Positions 8,279 to 16,327 of a stretch of 64,000 nucleotides of DNA are shown piece by piece; positions within the stretch are counted from its first letter, which is position 1, and each line of letters opens with the position of its first letter. The translations under genes and the position numbers were made by a program. The notes under the pieces were generated by a model. It was not told the origin of the DNA, ran no database searches, and was given only the letters and a program-made list of their open reading frames with translations. The stretch comes from Xanthomonas sp. CFBP 8443 (GTDB lineage Bacteria > Pseudomonadota > Gammaproteobacteria > Xanthomonadales > Xanthomonadaceae), in NCBI RefSeq assembly GCF_025666195.1, contig NZ_CP102592.1, forward strand, positions 1,612,001 through 1,676,000. The letters run 5' to 3'.

Positions 8279-9664
8279 ATGGCGAAGGCGAAGACGGCCT
8301 ATGTGTGCGGCGACTGCGGCGCCGAATACACCAAGTGGCAAGGCCAGTGCACCGAGTGCGGGGCATGGAATTCGCTGAGCGAGATCGTGCTGGAGAGCGC
8401 GTCGGCGGCCAAGGCGCCAGCCGCGGCGCGGCGCAGCGGCTGGGCCGGCAAGGCCGAGACGCCGAAGATCACCGCGCTCAAGGACGTGGAGCATCGCGAC
8501 CAGGCGCGCGTATCCACCGGCATCGGCGAGTTCGACCGGGTGCTCGGCGGCGGCCTGGTCGAAGGCGCGGTGGTGCTGATCGGCGGCGACCCGGGCATCG
8601 GCAAGTCGACGCTGCTGCTGCAGGCGCTGGCGAAGATGGCCGGTACGCTGCCGGTGCTGTACGTGACCGGCGAGGAATCGCTGGCCCAGGTCGCCGGCCG
8701 CGCGGTGCGCCTGGACCTGCCGCTGGAGGGCCTCAACGCGCTGGCCGAGACCGGCATCGAGCAGATCCTCCAGCACGCCAGCGCGGCGCGGCCCAAGCTG
8801 ATCGTGGCCGATTCGGTGCAGACCCTGTGGACCGAGTCGCTGACCGCCGCGCCCGGCTCGGTGAGTCAGGTGCGCGAGAGCGCGGCGCGGCTGGTGCGCT
8901 ACGCCAAGGAGACCGGTACCGCGGTGTTCCTGGTCGGCCACGTGACCAAGGAAGGCGGCATCGCCGGCCCGCGCGTGCTCGAGCACATGGTCGATGCGGT
9001 GCTGTATTTCGAAGGCGAGAGCGGCAGCCGCTTCCGCCTGCTGCGCGCGTTCAAGAACCGCTTCGGCGCGGTCAACGAGCTGGGCGTGTTCGCGATGGGC
9101 GAGAAGGGGCTGAAGGAAGTGTCCAATCCGTCGGCGATCTTCCTGTCCGGCAGCAGTGCCAACCAGCCCGGCAGCTGCGTGATGGTCACGCGCGAGGGCA
9201 CGCGGCCGTTGATGGTGGAAGTGCAGGCGCTGGTCGATGCCTCGCCGCTGTCCAATCCGCGGCGGGTGGCGGTGGGCCTGGAGCAGAACCGGCTGGCGAT
9301 GCTGCTGGCGGTGCTGCACCGGCACGGCGGCATCGTGGTCGGCGACCAGGACGTGTTCGTCAACGTGGTTGGCGGCATCCGCGTGCAGGAGACCGCGGCC
9401 GATCTGCCGGTGCTGCTGGCGGTGCTGTCCTCGCTGCGCGACCGGCCGCTGGCGGAGAAGACCATCGCCTTCGGCGAGGTCGGCCTGTCCGGCGAGATCC
9501 GGCCGGTGCCCAACGGCGAGGACCGGCTGCGCGAGGCGGCCACGCATGGCTTCAAGCGCGCCATCGTGCCCAAGGCCAATGCGCCCAAGACCGGCGTGGT
9601 CAAGGGCATGGAAGTGATCGCGGTGGAGCGCCTTTCGCAGGCGCTGGAGGCGGCGAGCGCGTAG
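8279..9664 (+). CDS. radA: DNA repair protein RadA (Sms)
   Basis: Encodes 461 residues, the usual RadA length. A four-Cys zinc finger (C10, C13, C24, C27 in VCGDCGAEYTKWQGQCTECG) opens the protein. Then comes a RecA-like ATPase with Walker A GGDPGIGKST near residue 100 and the RadA-specific KNRFG motif near residue 260. The C-terminal third is Lon-protease-like (GGIRVQETAADLPVLLAVLSS). RadA is a hexameric helicase that drives branch migration in homologous recombination together with RecA. The ATG follows a weak GAGATGG context but matches the conserved N-terminus. It is flanked by a long non-coding region and a DUF805 gene. Confidence 0.98.
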   Translation: MAKAKTAYVCGDCGAEYTKWQGQCTECGAWNSLSEIVLESASAAKAPAAARRSGWAGKAETPKITALKDVEHRDQARVSTGIGEFDRVLGGGLVEGAVVLIGGDPGIGKSTLLLQALAKMAGTLPVLYVTGEESLAQVAGRAVRLDLPLEGLNALAETGIEQILQHASAARPKLIVADSVQTLWTESLTAAPGSVSQVRESAARLVRYAKETGTAVFLVGHVTKEGGIAGPRVLEHMVDAVLYFEGESGSRFRLLRAFKNRFGAVNELGVFAMGEKGLKEVSNPSAIFLSGSSANQPGSCVMVTREGTRPLMVEVQALVDASPLSNPRRVAVGLEQNRLAMLLAVLHRHGGIVVGDQDVFVNVVGGIRVQETAADLPVLLAVLSSLRDRPLAEKTIAFGEVGLSGEIRPVPNGEDRLREAATHGFKRAIVPKANAPKTGVVKGMEVIAVERLSQALEAASA

Positions 9665-9776
9665 CCGCTCCACGACCGCCGGCAGGTGTGCATGTAAGCG
9701 TTTCCATGCGGCGGCGTTTATGCCACCATGCCGCCCGCTGCAGTGAGGCAGCGGTTCAAGAAAAAAGGGAAACACA

Positions 9777-10163
9777 ATGGAATGGATGTTGATGCCGCTC
9801 AAGCGCTACGCGGATTTTTCCGGGCGTTCGCGGCGCAAGGAGTACTGGATGTTCACGCTGTTGAACATCGTGGTGATCACCGTGCTGATGGTGTTGATGG
9901 GCGTCGGCGGCGGCGTCGGCGGCCAGAACGGCACCGGGACGCTGTCGCTGGTGGCGGTCGTGCTGCTGGGCCTGTACTCGCTGGCGGTGCTGGTGCCGTC
10001 GATCGCGGTGCAGGTGCGCCGCTTTCACGACCAGGGCAAGTCCGGCTGGTACGTGCTGCTGGGCCTGATTCCGTGGCTGGGCGGCGTCGTGATCCTGGTC
10101 TTCATGTTCATGGAAGGCACCAAGGGCGCCAACGCCTACGGTCCGGATCCGAAGCAGGTCTGA
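9777..10163 (+). CDS. DUF805 inner-membrane protein
   Basis: Encodes 128 residues. The start MEWMLMPLKRYADFSGRSRRKEYWMF is the DUF805 signature, followed by hydrophobic helices around residues 25-45 and 55-78. The conserved VRRFHDQGKSGWYVLL motif is between helices, and a last helix precedes a short polar tail ending GPDPK. Members resemble YhaH and YhaI of E. coli; function is not established. The start is preceded by AAAGGGAAA. A 13-bp stem hairpin lies 17 bases after the stop. Confidence 0.9.
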   Translation: MEWMLMPLKRYADFSGRSRRKEYWMFTLLNIVVITVLMVLMGVGGGVGGQNGTGTLSLVAVVLLGLYSLAVLVPSIAVQVRRFHDQGKSGWYVLLGLIPWLGGVVILVFMFMEGTKGANAYGPDPKQV

Positions 10164-10179
10164 GGCGCGATCCGAGCGT

Positions 10180-10210
10180 GCAGCAGCCGGGCCCTGTGCC
10201 CGGCTGCTGC
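10180..10210 (+). terminator. Strong hairpin after the DUF805 gene
   Basis: A perfect 13-bp stem, GCAGCAGCCGGGC / GCCCGGCTGCTGC with a 5-base loop, lies just downstream of the stop. There is no T tract, so it may end or protect the transcript without being a canonical terminator. Confidence 0.45.
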
Positions 10211-10382
10211 CGGCGCATCGGCGCGCATGCTGGGCGCTGCGGCATCGAGTGCCGATGCTGCCGCGCTGCCGCAACGCGAGTTCGATGATCGACCAATACG
10301 TGGGCAAGGTGCGCGGCGCGATGCATCGACGTTCGCGCGCCTGCGCACGCGCAAGGGATTTGCGGCGAACCGGCTGAGTGCA

Positions 10383-11023
10383 CCGTGGAGGAGCTTCAGT
10401 CCTGACGCTGTCCGAAGCCGTTGAGCTCACCGCTTCGTTCGTCGCGACTGAAGTCGCTCCCACAGTGGGCTTGCGGCGAGCTGGCTGGGTGCACTGTGGG
10501 AGGGACTTCAGTCCCGGCGCTGTCCGAAGCCGTTGAGCTCACCGCTTCGCTCGTCGCGACTGAAGTCGCTCCCACAGTAGGCTTGCGGCGAGCTGGCTGG
10601 GTGCATTGTGGGAGGGACTTCAGTCCCGACGCTGTCCGAAGCCGTTGAACTCACTGCTTCGCTCGTCGCGACTGAAGTCGCTCCTGCAGTGGGCTTGCGG
10701 CGAGTTGGCTGGGTGCATTGTGGGAGGGACTTCAGTCCCGACGCTGTCCGAAGCCGTTGAGCTCACCGCTTCGCTCGTCGCGACTGAAGTCGCTCCCACA
10801 GTGGGCTTGCGGCGAGCTGGCTGGGTGCATTGTGGGAGGGACTTCAGTCCCGACGCTGTCCGAAGCCGTTGAACTCACTGCTTCGTTCGTCGCGACTGAA
10901 GTCGCTCCCACAGGGGGCTTGCGGCGAGCTGGCTGGGTGCATTGCGGGAGGGACTTCAGTCCCGACGCTGTCCGAAGCCGTTGAGCTCACCGCTTCGTTC
11001 GTCGCGACTGAAGTCGCTCCTGC
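10383..11023. repeat. Tandem array of 112-bp units, each two opposed REPs
   Basis: About 5.7 units repeat with a period of 112 bases. Equivalent points fall at about 10383, 10494, 10606, 10718, 10830 and 10942; the first interval is 111. Each unit has a forward REP with core GGACTTCAGTCC and, after a linker containing GAAGCCGTTGA, a reverse REP with core CGACTGAAGTCG, then the linker TTGCGGCGAGCTGGCTGGG. Units differ at a few positions. Open frames running through the array only mirror the repeat. The array lies between DUF805 and the arabonate dehydratase terminus. The 10211-10382 stretch before it holds no gene. Confidence 0.93.
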
Positions 11024-11074
11024 AGGGAGGCTCTTGCAGCGGCTCGCTTGGTGGTTTGCCCGAGTGGAAGACGC

Positions 11075-12799
11075 TCAGTGCGAATCGCGCGCCACGTCGG
11101 CGCCGCTGCCGCCGACCAGGAAATCCAGGTCTGCGCCCAGGTGCGCCTGCTGCACGTGTTCCACGTACAGCTTGCTCCAGCCGCGCAGCGGGGTCGGCAG
11201 CGGGGTCCATTCGCTGCGCCGGCGCAGCAGTTCCTCGTCGCTGACCTCCAGGTGCAGCGAGCGCCCGGGCACGTCCAGTTCGATGATGTCGCCGTCGCGC
11301 ACCAGCGCCAGGGTGCCGCCGGTGGCGGCCTCGGGCGAGGCGTGCAGGACCACGGTGCCGTAGGCGGTGCCGCTCATGCGCGCATCGGAGATGCGCACCA
11401 TGTCGGTGACGCCGGCGCGCAGCAGTTTCGGCGGCAGCGGCATGTTGCCGACCTCGGCCATGCCCGGGTAGCCGCGCGGGCCGCAGTTCTTCAGCACCAT
11501 GATGCAGTCGGCGTCGATGTCCAGGGCTTCGTCGTCGATGCGCGCCTTCATGTCCTCGATGCTCTCGAACACCACCGCGCGGCCGCGGTGCCGCAGCAGG
11601 TGCGGCGAGGCGGCGGAGGGCTTGATCACCGCGCCGTCCGGCGCCAGGTTGCCGCGCAGCACGGCGATGCCGGCCTGCTCGCGGAACGGCGTGTCCAGCG
11701 CGTGGATCACCTCGCGGTTCCAGCACGGCGCATCGGTCACGTTCTCGCCGAGGGTGCGGCCATTGACGGTGAGGGCGTCCAGGTTCAGCTCCTCGCCGAG
11801 TTCGCGCATCACCGCCGGCAGCCCGCCGGCGTAGTAGAAGTCTTCCATCAGGTACTGGCCGGACGGTTTCAGGTTGACCAGGCACGGCAGCCGCGAGCCC
11901 AGCTGGTCCCAGTCGTCCAGGCTCAGCTGCACGCCCAGGCGCCCGGCGATGGCGAGCAGGTGGATCACCGCGTTGGTGGAGCCGCCGATCGCCGCGTTGA
12001 CCTTGATCGCGTTCTCGAACGCGTGCCGGGTCAGCACCTGCGACATGCGCAGGTCTTCCTCGACCATCTGCACGATGCGCCGGCCGCTGAGCCGCGCCAG
12101 CCGCGCGCGGCGCGAATCGACGGCCGGAATCGCGGCGTTCTCCGGCAGCGAGATGCCCAGCGCCTCGACCATGCTGGCCATCGTCGAGGCGGTGCCCATG
12201 GTCATGCAGCTGCCCTTGGAGCGTTGCATACAGGCCTCGGCCTCGACGAACTCGTCCTGGCTCAAGGTGCCAGCGCGGACCATCTCCGACATCTGGATCA
12301 CGCCGGTGCCCGAGCCCAGCGGCTGCCCGCGCCAGTTGCCCGACAGCGACGGGCCGCCGGACAGGCCGATGGTCGGCAGGTCCACGCTGGCCGCGCCCAT
12401 CAGCAGCGACGGGGTGGTCTTGTCGCAGCCCATCAGCAGCACCACGCCGTCCAGCGGATTGGCGCGGATCGACTCCTCCACGTCCATGCTGGCCAGATTG
12501 CGGAACAGCATCGCGGTGGGCAGCATCTGCGTCTCGCCCAACGACATCACCGGGAATTCCAGCGGAAAGCCGCCGGCCTCGTAGACGCCGCGTTTGACGT
12601 GCTCGGCCAGTTCGCGCAGGTGGCCGTTGCACGGGGTCAGTTCCGACCAGGTGTTGCAGATGCCGATCACCGGGCGCCCGTCGAACATGTCGTGCGGGTG
12701 GCCCGCGCTCTTGAGCCAGCTGCGGTAGTAGAAACCCTGCTTGCCTTCGCGACCGAACCACGCCTGGCTGCGGCGGACCGGTTTGGTGGGTGAGCCCAT
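11075..12799 (-). CDS. L-arabonate dehydratase (IlvD/Edd family)
   Basis: Encodes 574 residues. It dehydrates L-arabonate to 2-dehydro-3-deoxy-L-arabonate. The three expected [2Fe-2S] Cys are in TPCNGH (C57), GCDKTTPS (C125) and GSCMTMGTAST (about residue 198), and the Mg-binding region SDARMSGTAYG is near residue 470. Overall wording, including the ending DSH, closely follows the Rhizobium L-arabinonate dehydratase as I remember it, more than IlvD of isoleucine synthesis. It is divergent from a sugar dehydrogenase with a perfect palindrome between them, and AraD1 and the semialdehyde dehydrogenase lie nearby. D-xylonate or other sugar acids are possible alternative substrates. Confidence 0.88.
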   Translation of the reverse strand: MGSPTKPVRRSQAWFGREGKQGFYYRSWLKSAGHPHDMFDGRPVIGICNTWSELTPCNGHLRELAEHVKRGVYEAGGFPLEFPVMSLGETQMLPTAMLFRNLASMDVEESIRANPLDGVVLLMGCDKTTPSLLMGAASVDLPTIGLSGGPSLSGNWRGQPLGSGTGVIQMSEMVRAGTLSQDEFVEAEACMQRSKGSCMTMGTASTMASMVEALGISLPENAAIPAVDSRRARLARLSGRRIVQMVEEDLRMSQVLTRHAFENAIKVNAAIGGSTNAVIHLLAIAGRLGVQLSLDDWDQLGSRLPCLVNLKPSGQYLMEDFYYAGGLPAVMRELGEELNLDALTVNGRTLGENVTDAPCWNREVIHALDTPFREQAGIAVLRGNLAPDGAVIKPSAASPHLLRHRGRAVVFESIEDMKARIDDEALDIDADCIMVLKNCGPRGYPGMAEVGNMPLPPKLLRAGVTDMVRISDARMSGTAYGTVVLHASPEAATGGTLALVRDGDIIELDVPGRSLHLEVSDEELLRRRSEWTPLPTPLRGWSKLYVEHVQQAHLGADLDFLVGGSGADVARDSH

Positions 12800-12908
12800 G
12801 CTGGCGGAATCCTCGAGACCTGATCGGCCCGGATCGGTGCCTGCGCGGCGTCGCCCGGGTGCTTTACGTCGGCGATGCTAGCGGGCATATTGATACATGA
12901 AAAATAAC

Positions 12909-12930
12909 AAATATCTGAATTCAGATATTT
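12909..12930. promoter_or_regulatory. Perfect 22-bp palindrome between arabonate dehydratase and sugar dehydrogenase
   Basis: The half-site AAATATCTGAA is followed directly by its exact reverse complement. It lies in an AT-rich island (about 12885-12955) within GC-rich surroundings, between divergent start codons at 12799 and 12973. It is a strong operator candidate for the arabinose regulon. Confidence 0.75.
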
Positions 12931-12972
12931 CTTTTCGTATATCAAAATCCTATCCACCTAGAGCGAAACGGC

Positions 12973-13770
12973 ATGGACAACACGGCAAGCGCGGCGGCTC
13001 CGAATACCGGCAACGCAACCTACGGCAGCCTGCGCGGGCGCCGCGTCTTCATCACCGGCGGCGGGTCGGGCATCGGTGCGGCCCTGGTCGAAGCCTTCGC
13101 CGGGCAGGGCGCGCAGGTCGCTTTCGTCGACGTGGCGGCCGAGGCCAGTGCGGCCCTGGCCGAGCGCTTGGCCGCGGCCGGCCTGGCCAGGCCGTGGTGG
13201 CGCCGCTGCGACGTCACCGACGTGGCCGCGCTGCAGGCGGCGCTGGGCGAGGCCGCCGCCGAGCTGGGCGATTTCCATGTGCTGCTGAACAACGTCGGCA
13301 GCGACGACCGGCATGCGCTGGACGCGGTGACCCCGGAATACTGGGAGCGCTGCGTGGCGATCAACCAGCGCGCCGCGTTCTTCGCCATCCAGGCGGTGGT
13401 GCCGGGCATGAAGCGGCTTGGCGGCGGTGCGATCGTCAACCTCGGCTCCACCGGTTGGCAGAGCAAGACCGGCGGCTATCCGGTTTACGCCACCGCCAAG
13501 TCGTCGGTGAACGGGCTGACCCGCGGCCTGGCGCGCGAGCTGGGTGCGGCGCGGATCCGGGTCAACGTGCTGACCCCGGGCTGGGTGATGACCGAACGCC
13601 AGGTCACGCTGTGGCTGGACGAGGCCGGCGAGCGCGAGCTGGCGCGCAACCAGTGCCTGCCGGACAAGGTGATGCCCGAGGACATCGCGCGCATGGCGCT
13701 GTTCCTGGCCTCGGACGAGGCGCGCGCGATCACGGCGCAGGAGTTCGTGGTGGATGCGGGGTGGACGTGA
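12973..13770 (+). CDS. SDR-family sugar 1-dehydrogenase (probable L-arabinose dehydrogenase)
   Basis: Encodes 265 residues of the classical SDR fold: cofactor loop GGGSGIGAA, Asp after strand two (FVDVA, favouring NAD), LLNNVGSDDRH, catalytic Ser in NLGSTGW and Tyr/Lys in YATAK. The whole sequence, including DDRH, NQCLPDKVMPED and the ending DAGW, follows Caulobacter D-xylose dehydrogenase XylB as remembered. With an arabonate dehydratase next door, oxidation of L-arabinose to its lactone is the likely step; D-xylose or D-galactose are alternatives. The ATG at 12973 has only a weak ribosome binding site. It is the first gene right of the palindrome at 12909-12930. Confidence 0.82.
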   Translation: MDNTASAAAPNTGNATYGSLRGRRVFITGGGSGIGAALVEAFAGQGAQVAFVDVAAEASAALAERLAAAGLARPWWRRCDVTDVAALQAALGEAAAELGDFHVLLNNVGSDDRHALDAVTPEYWERCVAINQRAAFFAIQAVVPGMKRLGGGAIVNLGSTGWQSKTGGYPVYATAKSSVNGLTRGLARELGAARIRVNVLTPGWVMTERQVTLWLDEAGERELARNQCLPDKVMPEDIARMALFLASDEARAITAQEFVVDAGWT

Positions 13771-13848
13771 GCGGCGGGTGCGTCGCTGATATGCAGGAGG
13801 GTTTGGGCGCCGATGCTTTGGTCGTGTGCGTGGCTCGCGGCTTCGCTC

Positions 13849-14153
13849 GTCGCGACTGAAGTCGCTCCCACAGGGACTTACGGCGAGTTGTCCGGATGCT
13901 CTTGTGGGAGGGGCTTCAGCGCCGACTGTATCCAGGGTCAGCAACCCGCATCGCTGCGTTCGGTCGCGGCTGAAGCCGCTCCTACAAGGGGCTTGCGGTT
14001 GCCTGGCTGGGTGCACTTTGGGTGGGGCATCAGCGCCAGTGGTGTCCGAAGACGGAGTGCTTGTCGCTGCGTTCGGTCGCGGCTGAAGCCGCTCCTGCAG
14101 GGGGCTTGCGGTTGGCTGGCTGGGTGCACTGTAGGAGGGGCTTCAGCCCCGAC
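13849..14153. repeat. Cluster of five REP copies
   Basis: Copies at 13849-13871 (reverse, CGACTGAAGTCG core), 13904-13926 (forward, imperfect), 13963-13985 (reverse, CGGCTGAAGCCG core), 14076-14098 (reverse) and 14131-14153 (forward, GGGCTTCAGCCC core) fill the gap between the SDR and lysR ends. No gene is supported here. Confidence 0.88.
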
Positions 14154-14154
14154 C

Positions 14155-15150
14155 TCATCCTTCGGTTTGCGCATCCTCCGGCGCCAGCGCTTCCTCGGCC
14201 GGCGCGACATAGCCGTACGCCGGGCCGGCCGCATCGCGCAGCGCCTGCAGCATGATCCGTGCGCCCGGCGACAGCAGCCAGTCGGTGCGGGTGACGATGC
14301 CGAACGCGTCCATCCGGCACGACAGTTCCACCGGCACGATCGCCACGCTGCCGTGGTCGGCGAAATGCCGGGCCACGTCCACCGGCACCACCGCCAGGTA
14401 GTCGCCGTGGCGCAGCAGCTGCGGCAGCACCACCAGCGCCGAGGTCTCCACCACCCGCTTCGGCGGCTCCAGCCCGGCGTTCTGGAACATCAGTTCGAAG
14501 CGATGGCGCAGCACGCTGCCGTCCGGCGGCACGATCCAGCCGGCGGCGGCCAGTTCGCGCAGTGCCGGTCGCGGCATCGCCAGCAGCGGGTGGCCGGGGC
14601 GGGCGATCGCGCACACCTCTTCCTCGGCCAGCGCCTGGTAGTGCAGGTTGCGCTTGTCGTGGCGCGCGAACAGCCGCGCCACCACGATGTCCAGCTTGTT
14701 CTGCGCCAGATGCTCCAGCAGCACGTCGCTGCCGTCCACGCGCAAGGCCACGCGCAGCAGCGGATGCTGCTCGGTGACCTGGGCCAGCGCGGCCGGCAGC
14801 AGGGTCATCGCCGGCCCGGCGATCGCGCCGACGCTGACGCTGCCGAAATAGCCGGCCTTCAGCGCCTCGATCTCGGCGCCGGCCTCGCCCAGGCTGGACA
14901 GGGCGATGCGCGCATGGCGGATCATCGCCTCGCCGTACCAGGTCGGGCGCATGCCGCGCGGCAGGCGCTCGAACAGCGGCACCGCCATCATGTCCTCCAG
15001 GTCCTTGAGCAGCTTCGACGCCGCCGGCTGCGACATGTTCAAGGTCTCGGCGGCGCGGTGGATGTTGCCTTCCTCCTCGATCGCCAGCAGCAGCATCAAT
15101 TGCCGGGTCTTCAGGCGGGCGCGGACGAACCAGGGCGTGGCGGCAGGCAT
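14155..15150 (-). CDS. LysR-family regulator of the sugar-utilisation operon (GbpR/GguR-like)
   Basis: Encodes 331 residues. The N-terminal winged HTH is LLLAIEEEGNIHRAAETLNMSQPAASKLLKDLE, and the rest is a periplasmic-binding-like effector domain. The early RLKTRQLMLL wording matches LysR regulators found beside galactose/arabinose ABC operons such as GbpR. It is divergent from the araD1 operon, the classical LysR arrangement. I placed the start at 15150; upstream in-frame ATGs at 15165 and 15183 exist but would extend into the palindromic region at 15164-15179. The effector is probably a pathway sugar or sugar acid. The stop lies two bases from a REP. Confidence 0.87.
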   Translation of the reverse strand: MPAATPWFVRARLKTRQLMLLLAIEEEGNIHRAAETLNMSQPAASKLLKDLEDMMAVPLFERLPRGMRPTWYGEAMIRHARIALSSLGEAGAEIEALKAGYFGSVSVGAIAGPAMTLLPAALAQVTEQHPLLRVALRVDGSDVLLEHLAQNKLDIVVARLFARHDKRNLHYQALAEEEVCAIARPGHPLLAMPRPALRELAAAGWIVPPDGSVLRHRFELMFQNAGLEPPKRVVETSALVVLPQLLRHGDYLAVVPVDVARHFADHGSVAIVPVELSCRMDAFGIVTRTDWLLSPGARIMLQALRDAAGPAYGYVAPAEEALAPEDAQTEG

Positions 15151-15302
15151 GGCGGCCCAATGCATATGAATGTTCGTATACATTAAGCCAAAAACGATAT
15201 TTGTTGCATATGGGTCGCCCGGCCAGAATGGAACCCGCATTCGCCGCGTCGGCGTTCCCTGCCGCCGCGCCGCTGTTTCGTATTCCGACAGGCGACCGAT
15301 TC
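15151..15302. promoter_or_regulatory. Divergent LysR/araD1 control region
   Basis: An imperfect palindrome ATATGAA-TG-TTCGTAT (15164-15179) abuts the lysR start. The octamer TGCATATG occurs at 15161-15168 and again at 15205-15212. The stretch 15160-15215 is AT-rich. A LysR site and divergent promoters are expected here. Confidence 0.5.
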
Positions 15303-16310
15303 ATGCGATTGATCCAACTGCTCGACGAGTCCGGCAACCCCAGCGTGGGCGTGGTGGACGTGGCCGGCACCCAGGTGCGCCTGCTGCGCGAAGTCGACTC
15401 GACCTATGCGCTGGCCAACGCCGCGCTCGCCGCCGGCACCACGCTGGACGACTACGCCACGCATCAACTCGGCGACATCGTGCTCGACTACGCCGAGCTG
15501 CTGGCCAACGGCCGCGTGCTGTCGCCGCTGACCCATCCGGACCCGGCGCACTGCCGCGTCACCGGCACCGGCCTGACCCATCTGGGCAGCGCCGCCACCC
15601 GCGACGCGATGCACCAGAACCTGCAGCAGCAGGCCGACCAGGGCACGCTCACCGATTCGATGAAGATCTTCCAGCTCGGCGTGGAAGGCGGCATCCCGCG
15701 CGACGGCCAGCCCGGCGCGCAGCCGGAATGGTTCTACAAGGGCGATGGCAGCATCCTGGTCGCGCCGGGCGCGCCGTTGCCGTCGCCGGACTTCGCGCTG
15801 GACGGCGGCGAGGAGCCGGAGCTGGTCGGGCTGTACGTGATCGGCGCCGACGGCGTGCCGTACCGGCTCGGCTTCGCACTCGGCAACGAGTTCTCCGACC
15901 ACGTCACTGAGCGCCAGAACTACCTGTACCTGGCCCATTCCAAGCTGCGCGCCTGCGCGGTGGGGCCGGAGTTGCGCAGCGGCGAGCTGCCGCGCGATCT
16001 GCGCGGCAGCAGCCGCATCCGCCGCGGCGATGCGGTGATCTGGGAGAAGCCGTTCGTCACCGGCGAGGCCAACATGTGCCACTCGCTGGCCAATCTGGAA
16101 TACCACCACTTCAAGTACGCGGCGCATCGCGTGCCCGGCGACGTGCACCTGCACTTCTTCGGCACCGCCACGCTGAGCTTCGCCGACGGCGTGCAGGCCG
16201 AGCCGGGCGACCGCTTCGAGATCGAACTGCCGGAGCTGGGCGCGGCCCTGGTCAATCCGCTGCAGCGGGTGGCGGCCGGGTTCGCACTGGGCGGCGTGCG
16301 CGCGCTGTAA
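15303..16310 (+). CDS. AraD1/GguC-family sugar-acid dehydratase (FAH superfamily)
   Basis: Encodes 335 residues of the fumarylacetoacetate hydrolase superfamily, AraD1 (GguC) type. Expected role: conversion of 2-dehydro-3-deoxy-L-arabonate to 2-oxoglutarate semialdehyde, the step after arabonate dehydratase. Visible family features are the start MRLIQLLDESGNP, the central GDGSILVAPGAPLP, the metal-site region VGLYVIGADGVPYRLGFALG and the late HFFGTATLSFADG. The ATG at 15303 matches the conserved start; an in-frame ATG at 15201 would add an unconserved 34-residue leader inside the regulatory region. It heads the operon running to GH97 at 26381. Confidence 0.85.
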   Translation: MRLIQLLDESGNPSVGVVDVAGTQVRLLREVDSTYALANAALAAGTTLDDYATHQLGDIVLDYAELLANGRVLSPLTHPDPAHCRVTGTGLTHLGSAATRDAMHQNLQQQADQGTLTDSMKIFQLGVEGGIPRDGQPGAQPEWFYKGDGSILVAPGAPLPSPDFALDGGEEPELVGLYVIGADGVPYRLGFALGNEFSDHVTERQNYLYLAHSKLRACAVGPELRSGELPRDLRGSSRIRRGDAVIWEKPFVTGEANMCHSLANLEYHHFKYAAHRVPGDVHLHFFGTATLSFADGVQAEPGDRFEIELPELGAALVNPLQRVAAGFALGGVRAL

Positions 16311-16327
16311 CCGAACAGGAGGACGAC

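Noticed and set aside
8243..9802. Long minus-strand open frame opposite radA
   Set aside because: Shadow of radA with no recognisable domain and His/Arg-rich composition.
10383..11023. CRISPR-like array
   Set aside because: The whole 112-base unit repeats with no variable spacers, the subunits are REP hairpins, and no cas genes are present.
10421..11363. Series of short overlapping reading frames in the repeat array
   Set aside because: They are translations of the 112-bp unit in one frame and begin at TTG or similar codons created by the repeat; no protein is supported.
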